From Burkholderiaceae bacterium (GTDB taxonomy: Bacteria; Pseudomonadota; Gammaproteobacteria; Burkholderiales; Burkholderiaceae_D): a stretch of DNA of 64,000 bases. Shown here piece after piece: positions 27,569 through 36,626 of this stretch. The translations under genes and the position numbers were made by a program. Where the stretch lies: contig JAOAUN010000080.1 in NCBI GenBank assembly GCA_030157545.1, forward strand, positions 1-64,000, written 5' to 3'. The notes under the pieces were generated by a model. The model saw only the letters and a program-made list of their open reading frames with translations, ran no database searches and was not told the DNA's origin. Numbering within the stretch: the first letter of the stretch is position 1; each line of letters opens with the position of its first letter.

Positions 27569-28918
27569 TCAGGCCGCGCTCTTCCTGATGAGCCAGTCAA
27601 TACGCTTGCGCACAAAGTCTATATGGCTGCGCAGGCGATACAGCTCCTCGGCAAACGACAATGGAATCGTCAGCTGATTGACACGCTGCTCAATGTCATT
27701 GAGCCGCGCAAGCTGTTCCTTGTAAACCGCATCGCGGCGCTCTGTCGTAGCTTCTTCCACTGCCTGCTCCACCAGATGCTCGACATTGCGAAGCTTTCCA
27801 TACCAACGGTAAATGCGTGAACGCACTTTCCATACATAAAGCGGTGGAACGATGCGCGACAGCGGCAGAATCAATGCGCCCAGCGCGACAATGACAATCC
27901 ACATCCGATCGAAAAAATTCGCCAGCCTGAATGACATATAGCGCTGCAATAGCGGAGGACCATTCCGGTAAAATTTTTCTGCAGCTTGCGCCACCGGTAT
28001 TTCGGTATAACGCGCCGATGGAAATTCGCCATGTCGCTGAAACCATCCCGCGCCGCCATGAATTTCCGCAGCAGCTTGCACAAATAATTCTACTAACGCA
28101 GGATGCAAATCTTCACGTGCAACCAAGGTCGCAGTGGGCGCGATCAGATGATAGTCATGCAGCGGAATATCGCGGCCAAAATCGACAATGCCGCGAGATA
28201 ATGTCACGTTGGATAAAAAAGGAAAACGACGCGTATAAGCTTCGGCTTGCGGAAAATTGAATAATTTTATGCCGGGCGTTTGCAACAGCATTTGAATGAG
28301 CAGGCCATCCGCTGCAGAGCTGAACACTATGCCATCGATTTTTCCATTCAGCAGGGCAACCGTTGCTGGCGTGTCTTCGAGCGCAGAAAGCTTCAGCTTG
28401 TTAGCCGCGATACCATTAGCATCAAGAATTTTTTCGAAAAGCTGAGGCACACCCGTGCCGTTCGGGCCGACATTGATTCTTAGCCCAGACAAATCCTGCA
28501 ACTGCCGGACCCGCCTGGATTCCCGATAAAACAGCCACACAGGCTCAGTGAACAAGCTGCCAAGCGAAATCAATCCATTTCGTTCTGCGTTGGCCAGATT
28601 GGTAGAACCACTCTGCACAAATGCAATATCAATACCGGAATCCGGATCCCGCAATCTCTGCAAATTTTCTATCGATCCTTGCGAGCGTTTTTGCCTGACT
28701 TGAATTCCCTGGCGTGCCAATATGCTTGTGTAACGTTTGGCCAGTTGTTCATAAGCGCTATTTTCCTGACCGGTTGAGATCGTAACGATCTTCGGCGGGA
28801 AAGGATCAATGATTTTGTAAGCGATGACACTGAGGCCCGCCAGCAGCAATAAAACCGGCGCAAACGTAACGATCAGGTCGCGCGCAGAGAGCGTAGTGAA
28901 CTTGAATATTTTTGGCAT
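27569..28918 (-). CDS. Membrane-anchored TAXI-family binding protein
   Basis: TAXI proteins are solute-binding components of TRAP transporters. This 449-residue version has an N-terminal membrane anchor (about 15-35) in place of a cleaved signal, the TAXI core (about 40-310, beginning KIVTISTGQENSAYEQLAKRY, with IAFVQSGSTNLA near 95), a second membrane segment (about 335-365) and a cytoplasmic, partly coiled C-terminal tail (about 370-449). No permease gene is adjacent. The tail suggests a signalling or membrane-tethered role rather than a free periplasmic carrier, but the ligand is not evident. The stop abuts that of the rhodanese gene. Confidence 0.82.
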   Translation of the reverse strand: MPKIFKFTTLSARDLIVTFAPVLLLLAGLSVIAYKIIDPFPPKIVTISTGQENSAYEQLAKRYTSILARQGIQVRQKRSQGSIENLQRLRDPDSGIDIAFVQSGSTNLANAERNGLISLGSLFTEPVWLFYRESRRVRQLQDLSGLRINVGPNGTGVPQLFEKILDANGIAANKLKLSALEDTPATVALLNGKIDGIVFSSAADGLLIQMLLQTPGIKLFNFPQAEAYTRRFPFLSNVTLSRGIVDFGRDIPLHDYHLIAPTATLVAREDLHPALVELFVQAAAEIHGGAGWFQRHGEFPSARYTEIPVAQAAEKFYRNGPPLLQRYMSFRLANFFDRMWIVIVALGALILPLSRIVPPLYVWKVRSRIYRWYGKLRNVEHLVEQAVEEATTERRDAVYKEQLARLNDIEQRVNQLTIPLSFAEELYRLRSHIDFVRKRIDWLIRKSAA

Positions 28919-29003
28919 GGTTGCACCAGCAAATGATATTGCTCAACCATGCCAAACAATGCGGGGTCTTGCAAGACATTACGGCGCAGACCGCGCAAGA
29001 AAA

Positions 29004-29540
29004 CTATTCTTCTTCGATTTGAACTGGTGGCACAACCGTACGCCCTGTCTTTTGGTCATAGGACATAAAGCTGGCGGCAATGCCGAACCAGGCATCGCTG
29101 GGAATTACACGTTCTGCAATCTGCACCAACTCATCTTCCTTGTTGAGGCGCTTATAAAAATTCGAGCAGCACTGCTCCAATGAAGTGCAGACCTCTTCGA
29201 TCTTGAGTGCGCCTTGCCTGAGCGCCTCCTGCAATTTTTCTCGCAACGAGCGCAACATCGCCAGGCTCAGCGAACTCAAGGACTCCAGTTCATCCAGCAA
29301 AGAATCTGCTTCATGCGTAATTTTTCGCAAGGCAGGAATGACAAAAATTTCCATTTTTCGCTGATGGCAATATTTTTCGAATTGTGACAAGCGGTTCAGC
29401 ATCAACTCCAGATCGAGACCACTGGCGCTCTTGAGGTTTCTGACACTATTTGAAATGTATTGCTGCAACGCCGTGATATTCCAGCGCGCTCTCTTTTGCT
29501 CAAGCTTCAATGCAACGATTGAATATGTAGCGGTCAGCAT
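29004..29540 (-). CDS. Conserved-looking helical protein, unknown function
   Basis: I do not recognise this protein. The preferred start is the ATG ending at 29540 (MLTATYSIVALKLEQKRARW), which has AGGGG six bases upstream; the frame is open to 29666, but the extra part looks like non-coding leader. The 178-residue product is predicted cytosolic and mostly helical, with a leucine- and glutamate-rich region (about 60-130) including LLDELESLSSLSLAMLRSLR, two cysteines near 122-130, and an acidic end QIEEE. It lies between prfC and the TAXI gene on the same strand, behind the prfC terminator. Confidence 0.65.
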   Translation of the reverse strand: MLTATYSIVALKLEQKRARWNITALQQYISNSVRNLKSASGLDLELMLNRLSQFEKYCHQRKMEIFVIPALRKITHEADSLLDELESLSSLSLAMLRSLREKLQEALRQGALKIEEVCTSLEQCCSNFYKRLNKEDELVQIAERVIPSDAWFGIAASFMSYDQKTGRTVVPPVQIEEE

Positions 29541-29682
29541 GTCTGCCCCTGAAAAAAATCGTGATGCTAAAAATTTGATTACCAAGCTGGACTTAGTATA
29601 GGGACAAGCAAAATGAGATACTTGAGGCAACGCAAAAATGCACCGCTCTTCAGGGAACGTAATCAAGGATTAGTAAGCCTGA

Positions 29683-29712
29683 AAAAAAAGACCAATGCAA
29701 TTGGTCTTTTTT
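29683..29712 (-). terminator. Terminator after prfC
   Basis: AAAAAAGACCAAT paired with ATTGGTCTTTTTT forms a long stem with A and T runs on both sides, so it can work in either direction. It begins just after the prfC stop at 29716. Confidence 0.85.
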
Positions 29713-29715
29713 CGA

Positions 29716-31383
29716 TTAACTGACTTTCACAGCATGCTCTCGCGTGGAATGGAAGGTGACCCCGGGCCAACGTTCTTGTGTCAATTTCAAGTTGACGCCC
29801 GAACTCGCCAGATAAGCCAGGTTGCCGGCCGCATCATGCGCAAGATTGCCGCCGGCTGATGATTTTTCGAAATCAGCCAGCATGCGTTTGTCATCGCAGG
29901 ATATCCAGCGCGCGCTGCTGATGCTGGTGCCTTCAAAGACGGCATCGACACCGTATTCATTCATCAGGCGGCTGGCCACGACTTCAAACTGCAGCACACC
30001 GACAGCACCCAGCACCAGGTCGCCACCATGCACAGGTTTGAACACCTGCACAGCGCCCTCTTCGCCCAACTGCTGCAAACCCTTATGCAGTTGCTTGATC
30101 TTGAGCGGATTGCGAATACGTACGGAGCGGAAAAAATCAGGCGCAAAATACGGAATGCCGGTGAACTGCAAAGGCTCGCCTTCAGAAAAGGTGTCGCCGA
30201 TTTGCATATTGCCGTGGTTAGGCAGGCCAATGATATCGCCAGCGAAGGCTTCTTCGACCTGCTCGCGGCTCGACGCCATGAAGGTCACCACTGACGAGAC
30301 TTTGATATCACGGTTCAGACGCAAATGCTTGAGCTTCATCCCGCGCTCGAAGTGTCCCGAGCAGACCCGCAGGAACGCAATCCGGTCACGATGCGCCGGG
30401 TCCATATTGGCCTGAATCTTGAACACGAAACCGGAAAAGGATGCCTCGTCCGGCTGCACCACACGCACAGTCGCATCACGCTCGCGTGGAGGCTGCGCCC
30501 AGTCAAGCAAGGCATCGAGAATTTCGCGCACGCCGAAGTTATTGATCGCCGAGCCAAAAAATACCGGCGTCAGCGTGCCAGCCAGGAAAGCGTCAAGGCT
30601 GAACGGATGCGACGCGCCATGCACCAGTTCGACTTCCATTTTCAGCTGCTCGATCTCAAGCGGGAACATCTCTGCCAGTCGCGGATTGTCGATGCCCTTG
30701 ATGATCTCGAAAGTCTGATCTGCCTTTTCGCTACCGGCGGCAAACAGCATAATCTCGTCGCGCAGCAGGTGATACACACCGCGAAAAGTCTTGCCCATGC
30801 CGATAGGCCAGGTCACGGGTGCGCACTGGATCTCCAGTACAGACTCGAGCTCGTCGAGCAGTTCAAGCGGATCGCGCGTTTCGCGGTCCATCTTGTTCAT
30901 GAAAGTGATGATAGGTGTATTGCGCATGCGGCAGACGTTGAGCAGCTTGATTGTCTGCGCCTCGACGCCCTTGGCAGCATCAATCACCATCAGCGCGGAA
31001 TCGACAGCTGTCAGCACCCGATACGTATCTTCCGAAAAGTCCTGGTGCCCGGGGGTGTCGAGCAAATTGACAACGTGATCGCGGTACTCGAACTGCATCA
31101 CCGAGCTGGCCACCGAAATGCCGCGCTGCTTTTCGATCTCCATCCAGTCGGAAGTGGCATGCCGGCCGCTCTTGCGCGCCTTGACCGTACCGGCAAGCTG
31201 GATCGCACCCGAGAACAGCAGCAGCTTTTCAGTCAGTGTGGTCTTGCCGGCATCCGGGTGGGAAATAATGCCAAATGTGCGCCGTCGTGCGACTTCACGC
31301 GCGATCTGTTCGCGCGACACGTTGTTTATTTCAGTCTGTTCGCCGTCGTTTTCTGACATGGAGGAATCGAGGTTGCTGGCCAT
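29716..31383 (-). CDS. prfC: Peptide chain release factor 3
   Basis: RF3 is a translational GTPase that speeds the recycling of RF1 and RF2 after termination. The 555-residue product has the G domain with [15 protein letters not shown] near 41 (G1), [16 protein letters not shown] near 113 (G3) and [10 protein letters not shown] near 165 (G4), then EF-G-like barrel domains and the C-terminal RF3 domain. A second in-frame ATG ends at 31359 and would give 547 residues; neither has a strong ribosome-binding site, and RF3 proteins are usually about 530 long, so the shorter form is possible. It seems to be transcribed alone. Confidence 0.94.
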   Translation of the reverse strand: MASNLDSSMSENDGEQTEINNVSREQIAREVARRRTFGIISHPDAGKTTLTEKLLLFSGAIQLAGTVKARKSGRHATSDWMEIEKQRGISVASSVMQFEYRDHVVNLLDTPGHQDFSEDTYRVLTAVDSALMVIDAAKGVEAQTIKLLNVCRMRNTPIITFMNKMDRETRDPLELLDELESVLEIQCAPVTWPIGMGKTFRGVYHLLRDEIMLFAAGSEKADQTFEIIKGIDNPRLAEMFPLEIEQLKMEVELVHGASHPFSLDAFLAGTLTPVFFGSAINNFGVREILDALLDWAQPPRERDATVRVVQPDEASFSGFVFKIQANMDPAHRDRIAFLRVCSGHFERGMKLKHLRLNRDIKVSSVVTFMASSREQVEEAFAGDIIGLPNHGNMQIGDTFSEGEPLQFTGIPYFAPDFFRSVRIRNPLKIKQLHKGLQQLGEEGAVQVFKPVHGGDLVLGAVGVLQFEVVASRLMNEYGVDAVFEGTSISSARWISCDDKRMLADFEKSSAGGNLAHDAAGNLAYLASSGVNLKLTQERWPGVTFHSTREHAVKVS

Positions 31384-31698
31384 TGGGGCAGTGGGGAAAA
31401 AGCCCTAGAGTCTAGCGGCTTTGACCCGTGAAGTCTAATCACGCTGCCAATTGCCAAATATTTGCAGCCGCTGAAACTATTAACATTTTTTTAATTACAA
31501 AGAGCCGAAGCCCTGCTGAAGTCGGCCCTTATATTTCTTTCGCTAATTTATCAACAGGTAGATACCTAACCATAAACCCGGCTAAACCGCATCATGCACA
31601 AGTGGCCGCAAACTTGATGCAGATTCCGCCAAAGGCAGGCAGGCTGAACTTAGAGAGCTTCCGTGATTCCATAGAAATAGACGACTCAGTGAAAACAT
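31384..31698. other. Intergenic gap, no gene seen
   Basis: This 315-base stretch separates prfC from the acetyltransferase-like gene, whose starts diverge. An open frame crosses it on the plus strand, but it runs out of phase into the next gene and lacks family similarity. I see no convincing palindrome or RNA gene; promoters for both genes must lie here. Confidence 0.5.
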
Positions 31699-32817
31699 AT
31701 GCAACAGGAAGCCATCACTATAGCTTGCTATCCGAGTCAGATTCCGCGCTTTGCCGAGCGCGCGATCGAAACTCTGTATGGCAGTCTTTACAGTTCAGTG
31801 CTGCATCTGCGCTTGCAAGGCGCACTCGACACTGCTCATACCTATGCTGCCTGGCGCGATGGTGAACTCGTCGCGATACTGCTATTTCGCCGGCAAGGGA
31901 GCAAAATCATCGTGCTCAATGAAGGCATGCGGCTTACCAGTGACGATATCGCTGCCTTTGCCAACTATGTGTTCGGCAAACTGAAAGACGCCACCAGCAT
32001 TCACTTCCATGCAATTATTGTCGAAAGTGTTCAGCACGACTATCCAGCGCTGCTTTTACCTTGCACTGAAGACATCGTCATTGCCCTTCCAAAGACTGAA
32101 GAAGACTATCTTGCCAGCCTGGGCAAATCGACCCGAAAGAACATACGCCAAAGTTTCGCACGCCTGCAACGCACACTGCCCGAATTCAGCCATGAAATCA
32201 GGCCAGGCAGTGCCGTACCCGAAGCACTCATGCGCGACATAATTGGTTTTAATCATGCTCGTATGGCAAGTAAGCAGCGTGCTTCGGCTCTCAACACCGA
32301 GACCAGTGACAAATTGATTTCGCTGATCAGCAAGCGCGGCATGGTCGGTATGGCCAGCATAAACGGCAGACTGTGCGGCGGCACACTCGCCTGCCGTATT
32401 GGTGACGACCTCTATTCGCTCGTCAATTCGCACGAACCCGCTTATGACGCATTCAGTCTGGGCAGCGTATGCCGTCACCTGATGATTACTGACGCCATCA
32501 AAATGCAGGCGCAGCGATTTCACTTGCTCGGCGGGCAGTTCGCAACCAAAAAAACGGTTCTGGGGAAAAGGCAGCAGCTTGATCATTTGGCTCTCTATCG
32601 CTCGCGCATGCAGCAGATATTGCATACCGGAGAAATAGCGCAACTGGCTTGGCGCAGTGCCATGTATCAGTCACAAACGTGGCTCGAGCATCAAGCCAGC
32701 TTGCGGGACAAAACTTTGCTGTCAAAAACGGCAGCGCTCGCGTTCACTTTTATGCGTTCAGTTAAACGCCAGCTGCTCGATCTCTTGCAAGCCTGGCATG
32801 CGAACCCACGCCCATAA
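31699..32817 (+). CDS. GNAT/FemAB-like acyltransferase, CelD type
   Basis: The 372-residue protein looks like a double-GNAT-fold protein of the Acetyltransf_6 group (CelD/FemAB-like), whose members transfer acyl or aminoacyl groups and often occur with exopolysaccharide genes. The key block is SLGKSTRKNIRQSFARLQR near residue 140, the typical K-x-R-x-x-I-R-x-x-x-R helix. A later region (about 210-290) has GTLACRIGDDLYSLVNS and a conserved-looking LGSVCRHLMITDAI. There is no signal or membrane segment. It stands alone between prfC and a stress protein gene. The substrate is unknown. Confidence 0.65.
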   Translation: MQQEAITIACYPSQIPRFAERAIETLYGSLYSSVLHLRLQGALDTAHTYAAWRDGELVAILLFRRQGSKIIVLNEGMRLTSDDIAAFANYVFGKLKDATSIHFHAIIVESVQHDYPALLLPCTEDIVIALPKTEEDYLASLGKSTRKNIRQSFARLQRTLPEFSHEIRPGSAVPEALMRDIIGFNHARMASKQRASALNTETSDKLISLISKRGMVGMASINGRLCGGTLACRIGDDLYSLVNSHEPAYDAFSLGSVCRHLMITDAIKMQAQRFHLLGGQFATKKTVLGKRQQLDHLALYRSRMQQILHTGEIAQLAWRSAMYQSQTWLEHQASLRDKTLLSKTAALAFTFMRSVKRQLLDLLQAWHANPRP

Positions 32818-32818
32818 A

Positions 32819-33280
32819 TTATTTTGCTGGTTCCGGGTCGGACGCAACCAGCAAACTGCATCGCAATTTTTCAACCAGCAGGGCATCAGTGTTGCCACGC
32901 CACCAGCGCAGCGCAATCGGTTTGTGGCGCGAGTGACCTACGATGACGAGCTGAACCTTTAGCTGATTTGCCTGCTCCTCGATCACGCTGACGGGCTCGC
33001 CGACCTCCAGATGCTGAATCACCGCCAGACCGGCAGCTTGCAATAGTGCAGCACCGGCATTGAGTCTCTCTTGCATCAGCTGTTTCTCTTCGGCCAAGCC
33101 CTCCTCGACGCTAAGCACTGCTGCAGCGGCGAATTCCCCCACCAGCAAATACGGCGGCGGGCTGACGACTGCAAGCAAATGCACCTGAGCCACCGAACCG
33201 GGGGCCAGACGTATGCACTCCTGAAGCGCCACCTCACTTTCAGGCGTACCGTTGTATGCCACCAATATGTTTTGGTACAT
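32819..33280 (-). CDS. Universal stress protein, UspA family
   Basis: This 153-residue single Usp domain protein opens MYQNILVAYNGTPESEVAL, the usual first strand and helix. It ends with the nucleotide-binding type loop VIVGHSRHKPIALRWWRGN, which approximates the G-x2-G-x9-G-S/T pattern but with RWWRGNTDALL, so ATP binding is uncertain. The start ending at 33280 has AAGGAG at the correct distance; an upstream frame extension to 33361 is not family-like. It converges on the acetyltransferase-like gene with one base between the stop codons. Its role under stress is inferred from the family only. Confidence 0.88.
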   Translation of the reverse strand: MYQNILVAYNGTPESEVALQECIRLAPGSVAQVHLLAVVSPPPYLLVGEFAAAAVLSVEEGLAEEKQLMQERLNAGAALLQAAGLAVIQHLEVGEPVSVIEEQANQLKVQLVIVGHSRHKPIALRWWRGNTDALLVEKLRCSLLVASDPEPAK

Positions 33281-33497
33281 GCGTATCTCCTTGTTTTGCC
33301 TGAACGAATGAAAATAACATATCAAACTTACACCACTAGTCAGTGATCGGCAATCCGTCAAGTAAAAAAGCTTGCATTTGAGTTGCGCACAAAATCAGTG
33401 GACAGCCCTGTGGATAAGCCTGGGCAATCTTGCTTAAGCGATTGATTTTTATAGCTTCTTTTCACTTGATTTAAATCAGGGCAAGTGTGTACAGGCG

Positions 33498-33570
33498 AAA
33501 AAAAACCCGACTAGGTTTGCACCTGTCGGGCTTAAATCCATCCTTTTGGAAGGCTGGAGGAGACGGGTTA
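33498..33570 (-). ncRNA. Candidate small RNA with anti-SD motif
   Basis: On the minus strand a TATAGT-like -10 element (about 33571-33576) precedes ACCCGTCTCCTCC, a C-rich single-stranded stretch complementary to Shine-Dalgarno sequences. Next comes a hairpin CCAGCCTT-CCAA-AAGGATGG (about 33538-33557) and then a strong terminator, CCCGAC plus AGGT arms (33506-33530) followed by eight T. The unit would be about 70 bases long, with no open frame. The shape resembles bacterial small RNAs that use CUCCUCC motifs to block translation. No -35 box of quality is seen, so expression is a prediction. Confidence 0.45.
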
Positions 33571-33692
33571 AACTATATCAACCGCCCAATCCCTTGTCTG
33601 CTTTTGATTTGTGATGGTAGATATAAGTTTTGGTGATACTTGCCGGTTGTTATATCAACTTCACTAAATGTCATTCAGGATTTATCAAAAGC

Positions 33693-33722
33693 AAGCCCGC
33701 CAGGATGACTCGTGGCGGGCTT
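33693..33722 (-). terminator. Hairpin after the hydroxyacyl-CoA dehydrogenase gene
   Basis: A 10-bp perfect inverted repeat (AAGCCCGCCA and TGGCGGGCTT) with a 10-base loop is followed on the minus strand by a weakly T-rich run. It is 130 bases after the paaH stop and is the likely end of the box minus-strand operon. The rest of the 33281-33851 gap holds the small RNA candidate and A+T-rich DNA without a gene. Confidence 0.55.
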
Positions 33723-33851
33723 ATGTCCCCTCTCTCGCTTTACCGGAGATAGATTTATTTTTTTAATGCCGACGCATAGTGCGCCAGTTTTTTCAGCCTG
33801 TCATCTTGCGCCGCACAAAAATAAAGTGCCATTCGATTTCAAAACAATAAC

Positions 33852-35357
33852 TTATTGGCGACCCAGCCAGAAACGCTTTGTCAGCAAAGGACTAACACGG
33901 TAGCGCTCGCTTCGGTAAGCGGCAAATAAATTATCGAGCATAGTCACAATCTCTGCCACGCCGACTTGCTGCAGCCATTCAAACGGGCCGGCTGGATAGT
34001 TAGTGCCCAACTTCATTGCCAGATCAGCGGCCTCTTCGGTGCAGACACCCTGCCAGACCGCATCAGCAGCTTCGTTGACCAGCATCGCAATCGTGCGCGC
34101 CACCAGCAAGCCCGGCACGTCACGCAGCACCACAGGCTGCAAACCGCAATGAATCAGCGTTGCTTCAACAGTATGGCGGTCGGCGTCGCCCAACTGCGGC
34201 CCATAAGCCAGCGCCAGCGCATCGCTTTTTGCCGACAGTAAAGGCAGATCGAGCAACGCGAGTTTCTTCAAGCCCAGCTCGACAGCAACTTGTGCCGCAG
34301 TACGTCCATCGCTGACAGGCATGCTCACTTCGCCTATCTGCAAGCCATACCAGCTTGAACCCGTATTGCGCTTGAAATCAATGCCACGGCTTTGCAAGAC
34401 ATCTGCCAGCCGCTGCGCGAGGGCAGATTCACCCACCACGCTAATAGCCGCCGGTGTTGTCACAGCAAGCTGATTCGTCGGCGCTACCGGCAAGCCCTCA
34501 TAAAAACCTTTGCCAGCCTTGCGACCCAGCCGGCCGCCATCGACCAGCGCCTTTTGCACCAGCGAAGGCTGGTAGCGCTTGTCGCCATAGTTGGCGTCAA
34601 ACACCGAGGTCGTGACCGAATAGTTAATGTCGTGCCCAATCAAATCCATCAGCTCGCAAGGGCCCATGCGAAAGCCTGCGCTTTTCATCGCGCGATCAAA
34701 TTGCGCCGGCGTGCCGGCCTGCTCTTGCAATAACTGCAGCGTCTCTGCATAGAACGGGCGCGCAATGCGGTTGACGATAAAGCCTGGCGTGGATGCTGCA
34801 TGTACGGCTGTTTTGCCCCAAGCCTGCGACAAAGCAAATACTGCATCCGCGACACCGGCATCGGTCTCGGCACCGGACACAACTTCCACCAGTTTCATCA
34901 GCGGCACAGGATTAAAGAAATGCATGCCGACCACGCGCTGCGGATGCTGCAATCCATTCGCGATGGCCGTAATCGAAATCGAGGACGTATTCGACGCCAG
35001 CACTGCGTCAACGCTGACATGCTGTTCGAGCTCGCGCAGCAGCGCTTGTTTTGCTTCGAGTTTTTCGACAATCACTTCGACGGCGAGCGCCACATCAGAC
35101 AAGTCAGACAGCGTCTGCACCGGCAAAATCCGCGTCAGGATCGCGTCTTTGTCGGCATCTGCCATACGACCTTTAGCCACCAGTGAAGCCAGCGCAGAGG
35201 CAACGCCATCACGCGCCGCCGCCGCCGCGCCTTCGCGCACGTCGAGCAATTTAACAGTGTGGCCGGCCGCAGCAGCGACCTGTGCAATGCCGGCGCCCAT
35301 AGTACCGGCTCCGATCACGCCTATGGTGGCGGGAGCGGAGAGAGAAAGAGGTGTCAT
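33852..35357 (-). CDS. paaH: 3-hydroxyacyl-CoA dehydrogenase, PaaH type
   Basis: This NAD-dependent enzyme oxidises 3-hydroxyacyl-CoA; next to box genes it probably acts on 3-hydroxyadipyl-CoA on the way to beta-ketoadipyl-CoA. From the ATG ending at 35357 (MTPLSLSAPATIGVIGAG) the protein is 501 residues: the Rossmann motif GAGTMGAGIAQVAA near 15-28, GMHFFNPVPLMKLVEVVSG near 138, then two 3HCDH C-terminal domains (about 188-285 and 400-490). This long form with a duplicated C-terminal domain is typical of PaaH rather than short 3-hydroxybutyryl-CoA dehydrogenases. It is the fourth gene after boxC-boxB-boxA, 17 bases downstream of boxA. Confidence 0.85.
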   Translation of the reverse strand: MTPLSLSAPATIGVIGAGTMGAGIAQVAAAAGHTVKLLDVREGAAAAARDGVASALASLVAKGRMADADKDAILTRILPVQTLSDLSDVALAVEVIVEKLEAKQALLRELEQHVSVDAVLASNTSSISITAIANGLQHPQRVVGMHFFNPVPLMKLVEVVSGAETDAGVADAVFALSQAWGKTAVHAASTPGFIVNRIARPFYAETLQLLQEQAGTPAQFDRAMKSAGFRMGPCELMDLIGHDINYSVTTSVFDANYGDKRYQPSLVQKALVDGGRLGRKAGKGFYEGLPVAPTNQLAVTTPAAISVVGESALAQRLADVLQSRGIDFKRNTGSSWYGLQIGEVSMPVSDGRTAAQVAVELGLKKLALLDLPLLSAKSDALALAYGPQLGDADRHTVEATLIHCGLQPVVLRDVPGLLVARTIAMLVNEAADAVWQGVCTEEAADLAMKLGTNYPAGPFEWLQQVGVAEIVTMLDNLFAAYRSERYRVSPLLTKRFWLGRQ

Positions 35358-35374
35358 TGAAGTAGGAAGTTTCG

Positions 35375-36619
35375 TCAGTAAGTTTCGACGTGGAAGCGGC
35401 CTTCGGCCACCATGCGTGCATGCAGCGACGGCCAATCCAGGCCGGCACTGATGCCGAGATCGCGCAAGGCTTCCATCACGCCTGCCTCCATGCCTTTAAG
35501 GCCACAGATATAGACGTATGTATCGCCCTTGAGTAATTCAGCCACGGCAGGACCCGCTTCGCGCAGCTTGTCCTGCACATACGCGCGTGGCTCGCCTTCG
35601 ACCCGCGAGAAAGCCAGGTGCATGTCGATGAAGCTGGCAGGCAGTTTTAACAGCGGCCCGAAATAAGGCAGCTCTTGCGGTTTGCGTGCGCCAAAAAACA
35701 GCATCAGCTTGCCATCGACGGGCTTGCCATTGGCGGACAGGCGACGGCGGTATTCCGTCATTGCGCGCATTGGTGCCGCGCCGGTGCCGGTGCAAATCAT
35801 CAGGATGTTCGAGCCTGCATGGTTAGGCATCAGGTAGCTGGCACCGAACGGGCCGGTGATCTCAACCTTGTCGCCCTTTTGCAGGTCACACAAATAATTG
35901 GAACCTACGCCTCTGGCCGGTTTGCCGTCATGGTCTGTGACGACACGCTTTACCGTCAATGACAGATTGTTGTACGACTCGCGCTCGCCATCACGCGGGC
36001 TGGCCACTGAATACATGCGCAAATAATGCGGCTTGCCCGACGCATCGGTGCCAGGCGGAATAACGCCGATCGACTGTCCTTCGAGCACCGGGAAAAACTG
36101 GTTGCCGAAGTCAAGCACGATATGCCTGATGTCGCTCTCCGCATCCTTGTCGGTGAGTCTGAAATTACCGGCGACAGTCGCTGTCACCGGTTTTTTCAAG
36201 CCATACAAATTCAGATACGGATGCGCAGCAGACCACGGCGCGTTCAGCGACGTGGTCGACACGGCTGCATTGTGCTGTGGTGCTTCGGCTTCATCTGCTG
36301 CAGCTGCGTCTGCGTCGGCAGACAGCGCATCGTCTGCCGGCAGTGCCATCGGCGCCGGCAATTCGTCCCAACCGAGCTGCGCTTCTATCGAATACGCATC
36401 AGCCTTCGGCATCATGTGCCAATGGTCAATCGAGCCGGTCGGGCATGGTGGCACACAGGCATTGCAGCCGTTGCAGATGTCAGGGTTCACCACATAGTTG
36501 CGGTCATCATGCGTGATCGCACCGATCGGACAAGTGTCTTCACACGTATTGCAACGTATGCAGATCTCGGGATCAATTAAATGCTGCTTGATCAGCACGA
36601 TGGCTTCAGTGGCGCCCAT
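35375..36619 (-). CDS. boxA: Benzoyl-CoA 2,3-epoxidase reductase subunit BoxA
   Basis: BoxA takes electrons from NADPH and passes them to the di-iron epoxidase BoxB, which converts benzoyl-CoA to 2,3-epoxybenzoyl-CoA. The 414-residue chain (ATG ending at 36619, [16 protein letters not shown]) has two 4Fe-4S motifs near the N-terminus, [12 protein letters not shown] and [12 protein letters not shown], an acidic Ala-rich linker (about 90-120) and a ferredoxin-NADP-reductase-like part with [15 protein letters not shown] (FAD site, near 210), [13 protein letters not shown] (NADP site) and a C-terminal aromatic tail. Upstream frame to 36691 overlaps boxB and is rejected. The gap to boxB is 7 bases. 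Confidence 0.95.
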   Translation of the reverse strand: MGATEAIVLIKQHLIDPEICIRCNTCEDTCPIGAITHDDRNYVVNPDICNGCNACVPPCPTGSIDHWHMMPKADAYSIEAQLGWDELPAPMALPADDALSADADAAAADEAEAPQHNAAVSTTSLNAPWSAAHPYLNLYGLKKPVTATVAGNFRLTDKDAESDIRHIVLDFGNQFFPVLEGQSIGVIPPGTDASGKPHYLRMYSVASPRDGERESYNNLSLTVKRVVTDHDGKPARGVGSNYLCDLQKGDKVEITGPFGASYLMPNHAGSNILMICTGTGAAPMRAMTEYRRRLSANGKPVDGKLMLFFGARKPQELPYFGPLLKLPASFIDMHLAFSRVEGEPRAYVQDKLREAGPAVAELLKGDTYVYICGLKGMEAGVMEALRDLGISAGLDWPSLHARMVAEGRFHVETY

Positions 36620-36626
36620 GACTCTC

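Noticed and set aside
31428..31865. 145-codon open frame between prfC and the acetyltransferase-like gene
   Set aside because: It runs out of phase into the downstream gene and has no ribosome-binding site or family similarity.
33557..33563. GGAGGAGA on the plus strand as a ribosome-binding site
   Set aside because: No start codon or open frame follows at a usable distance; it is better explained as the complement of the small RNA anti-SD stretch.
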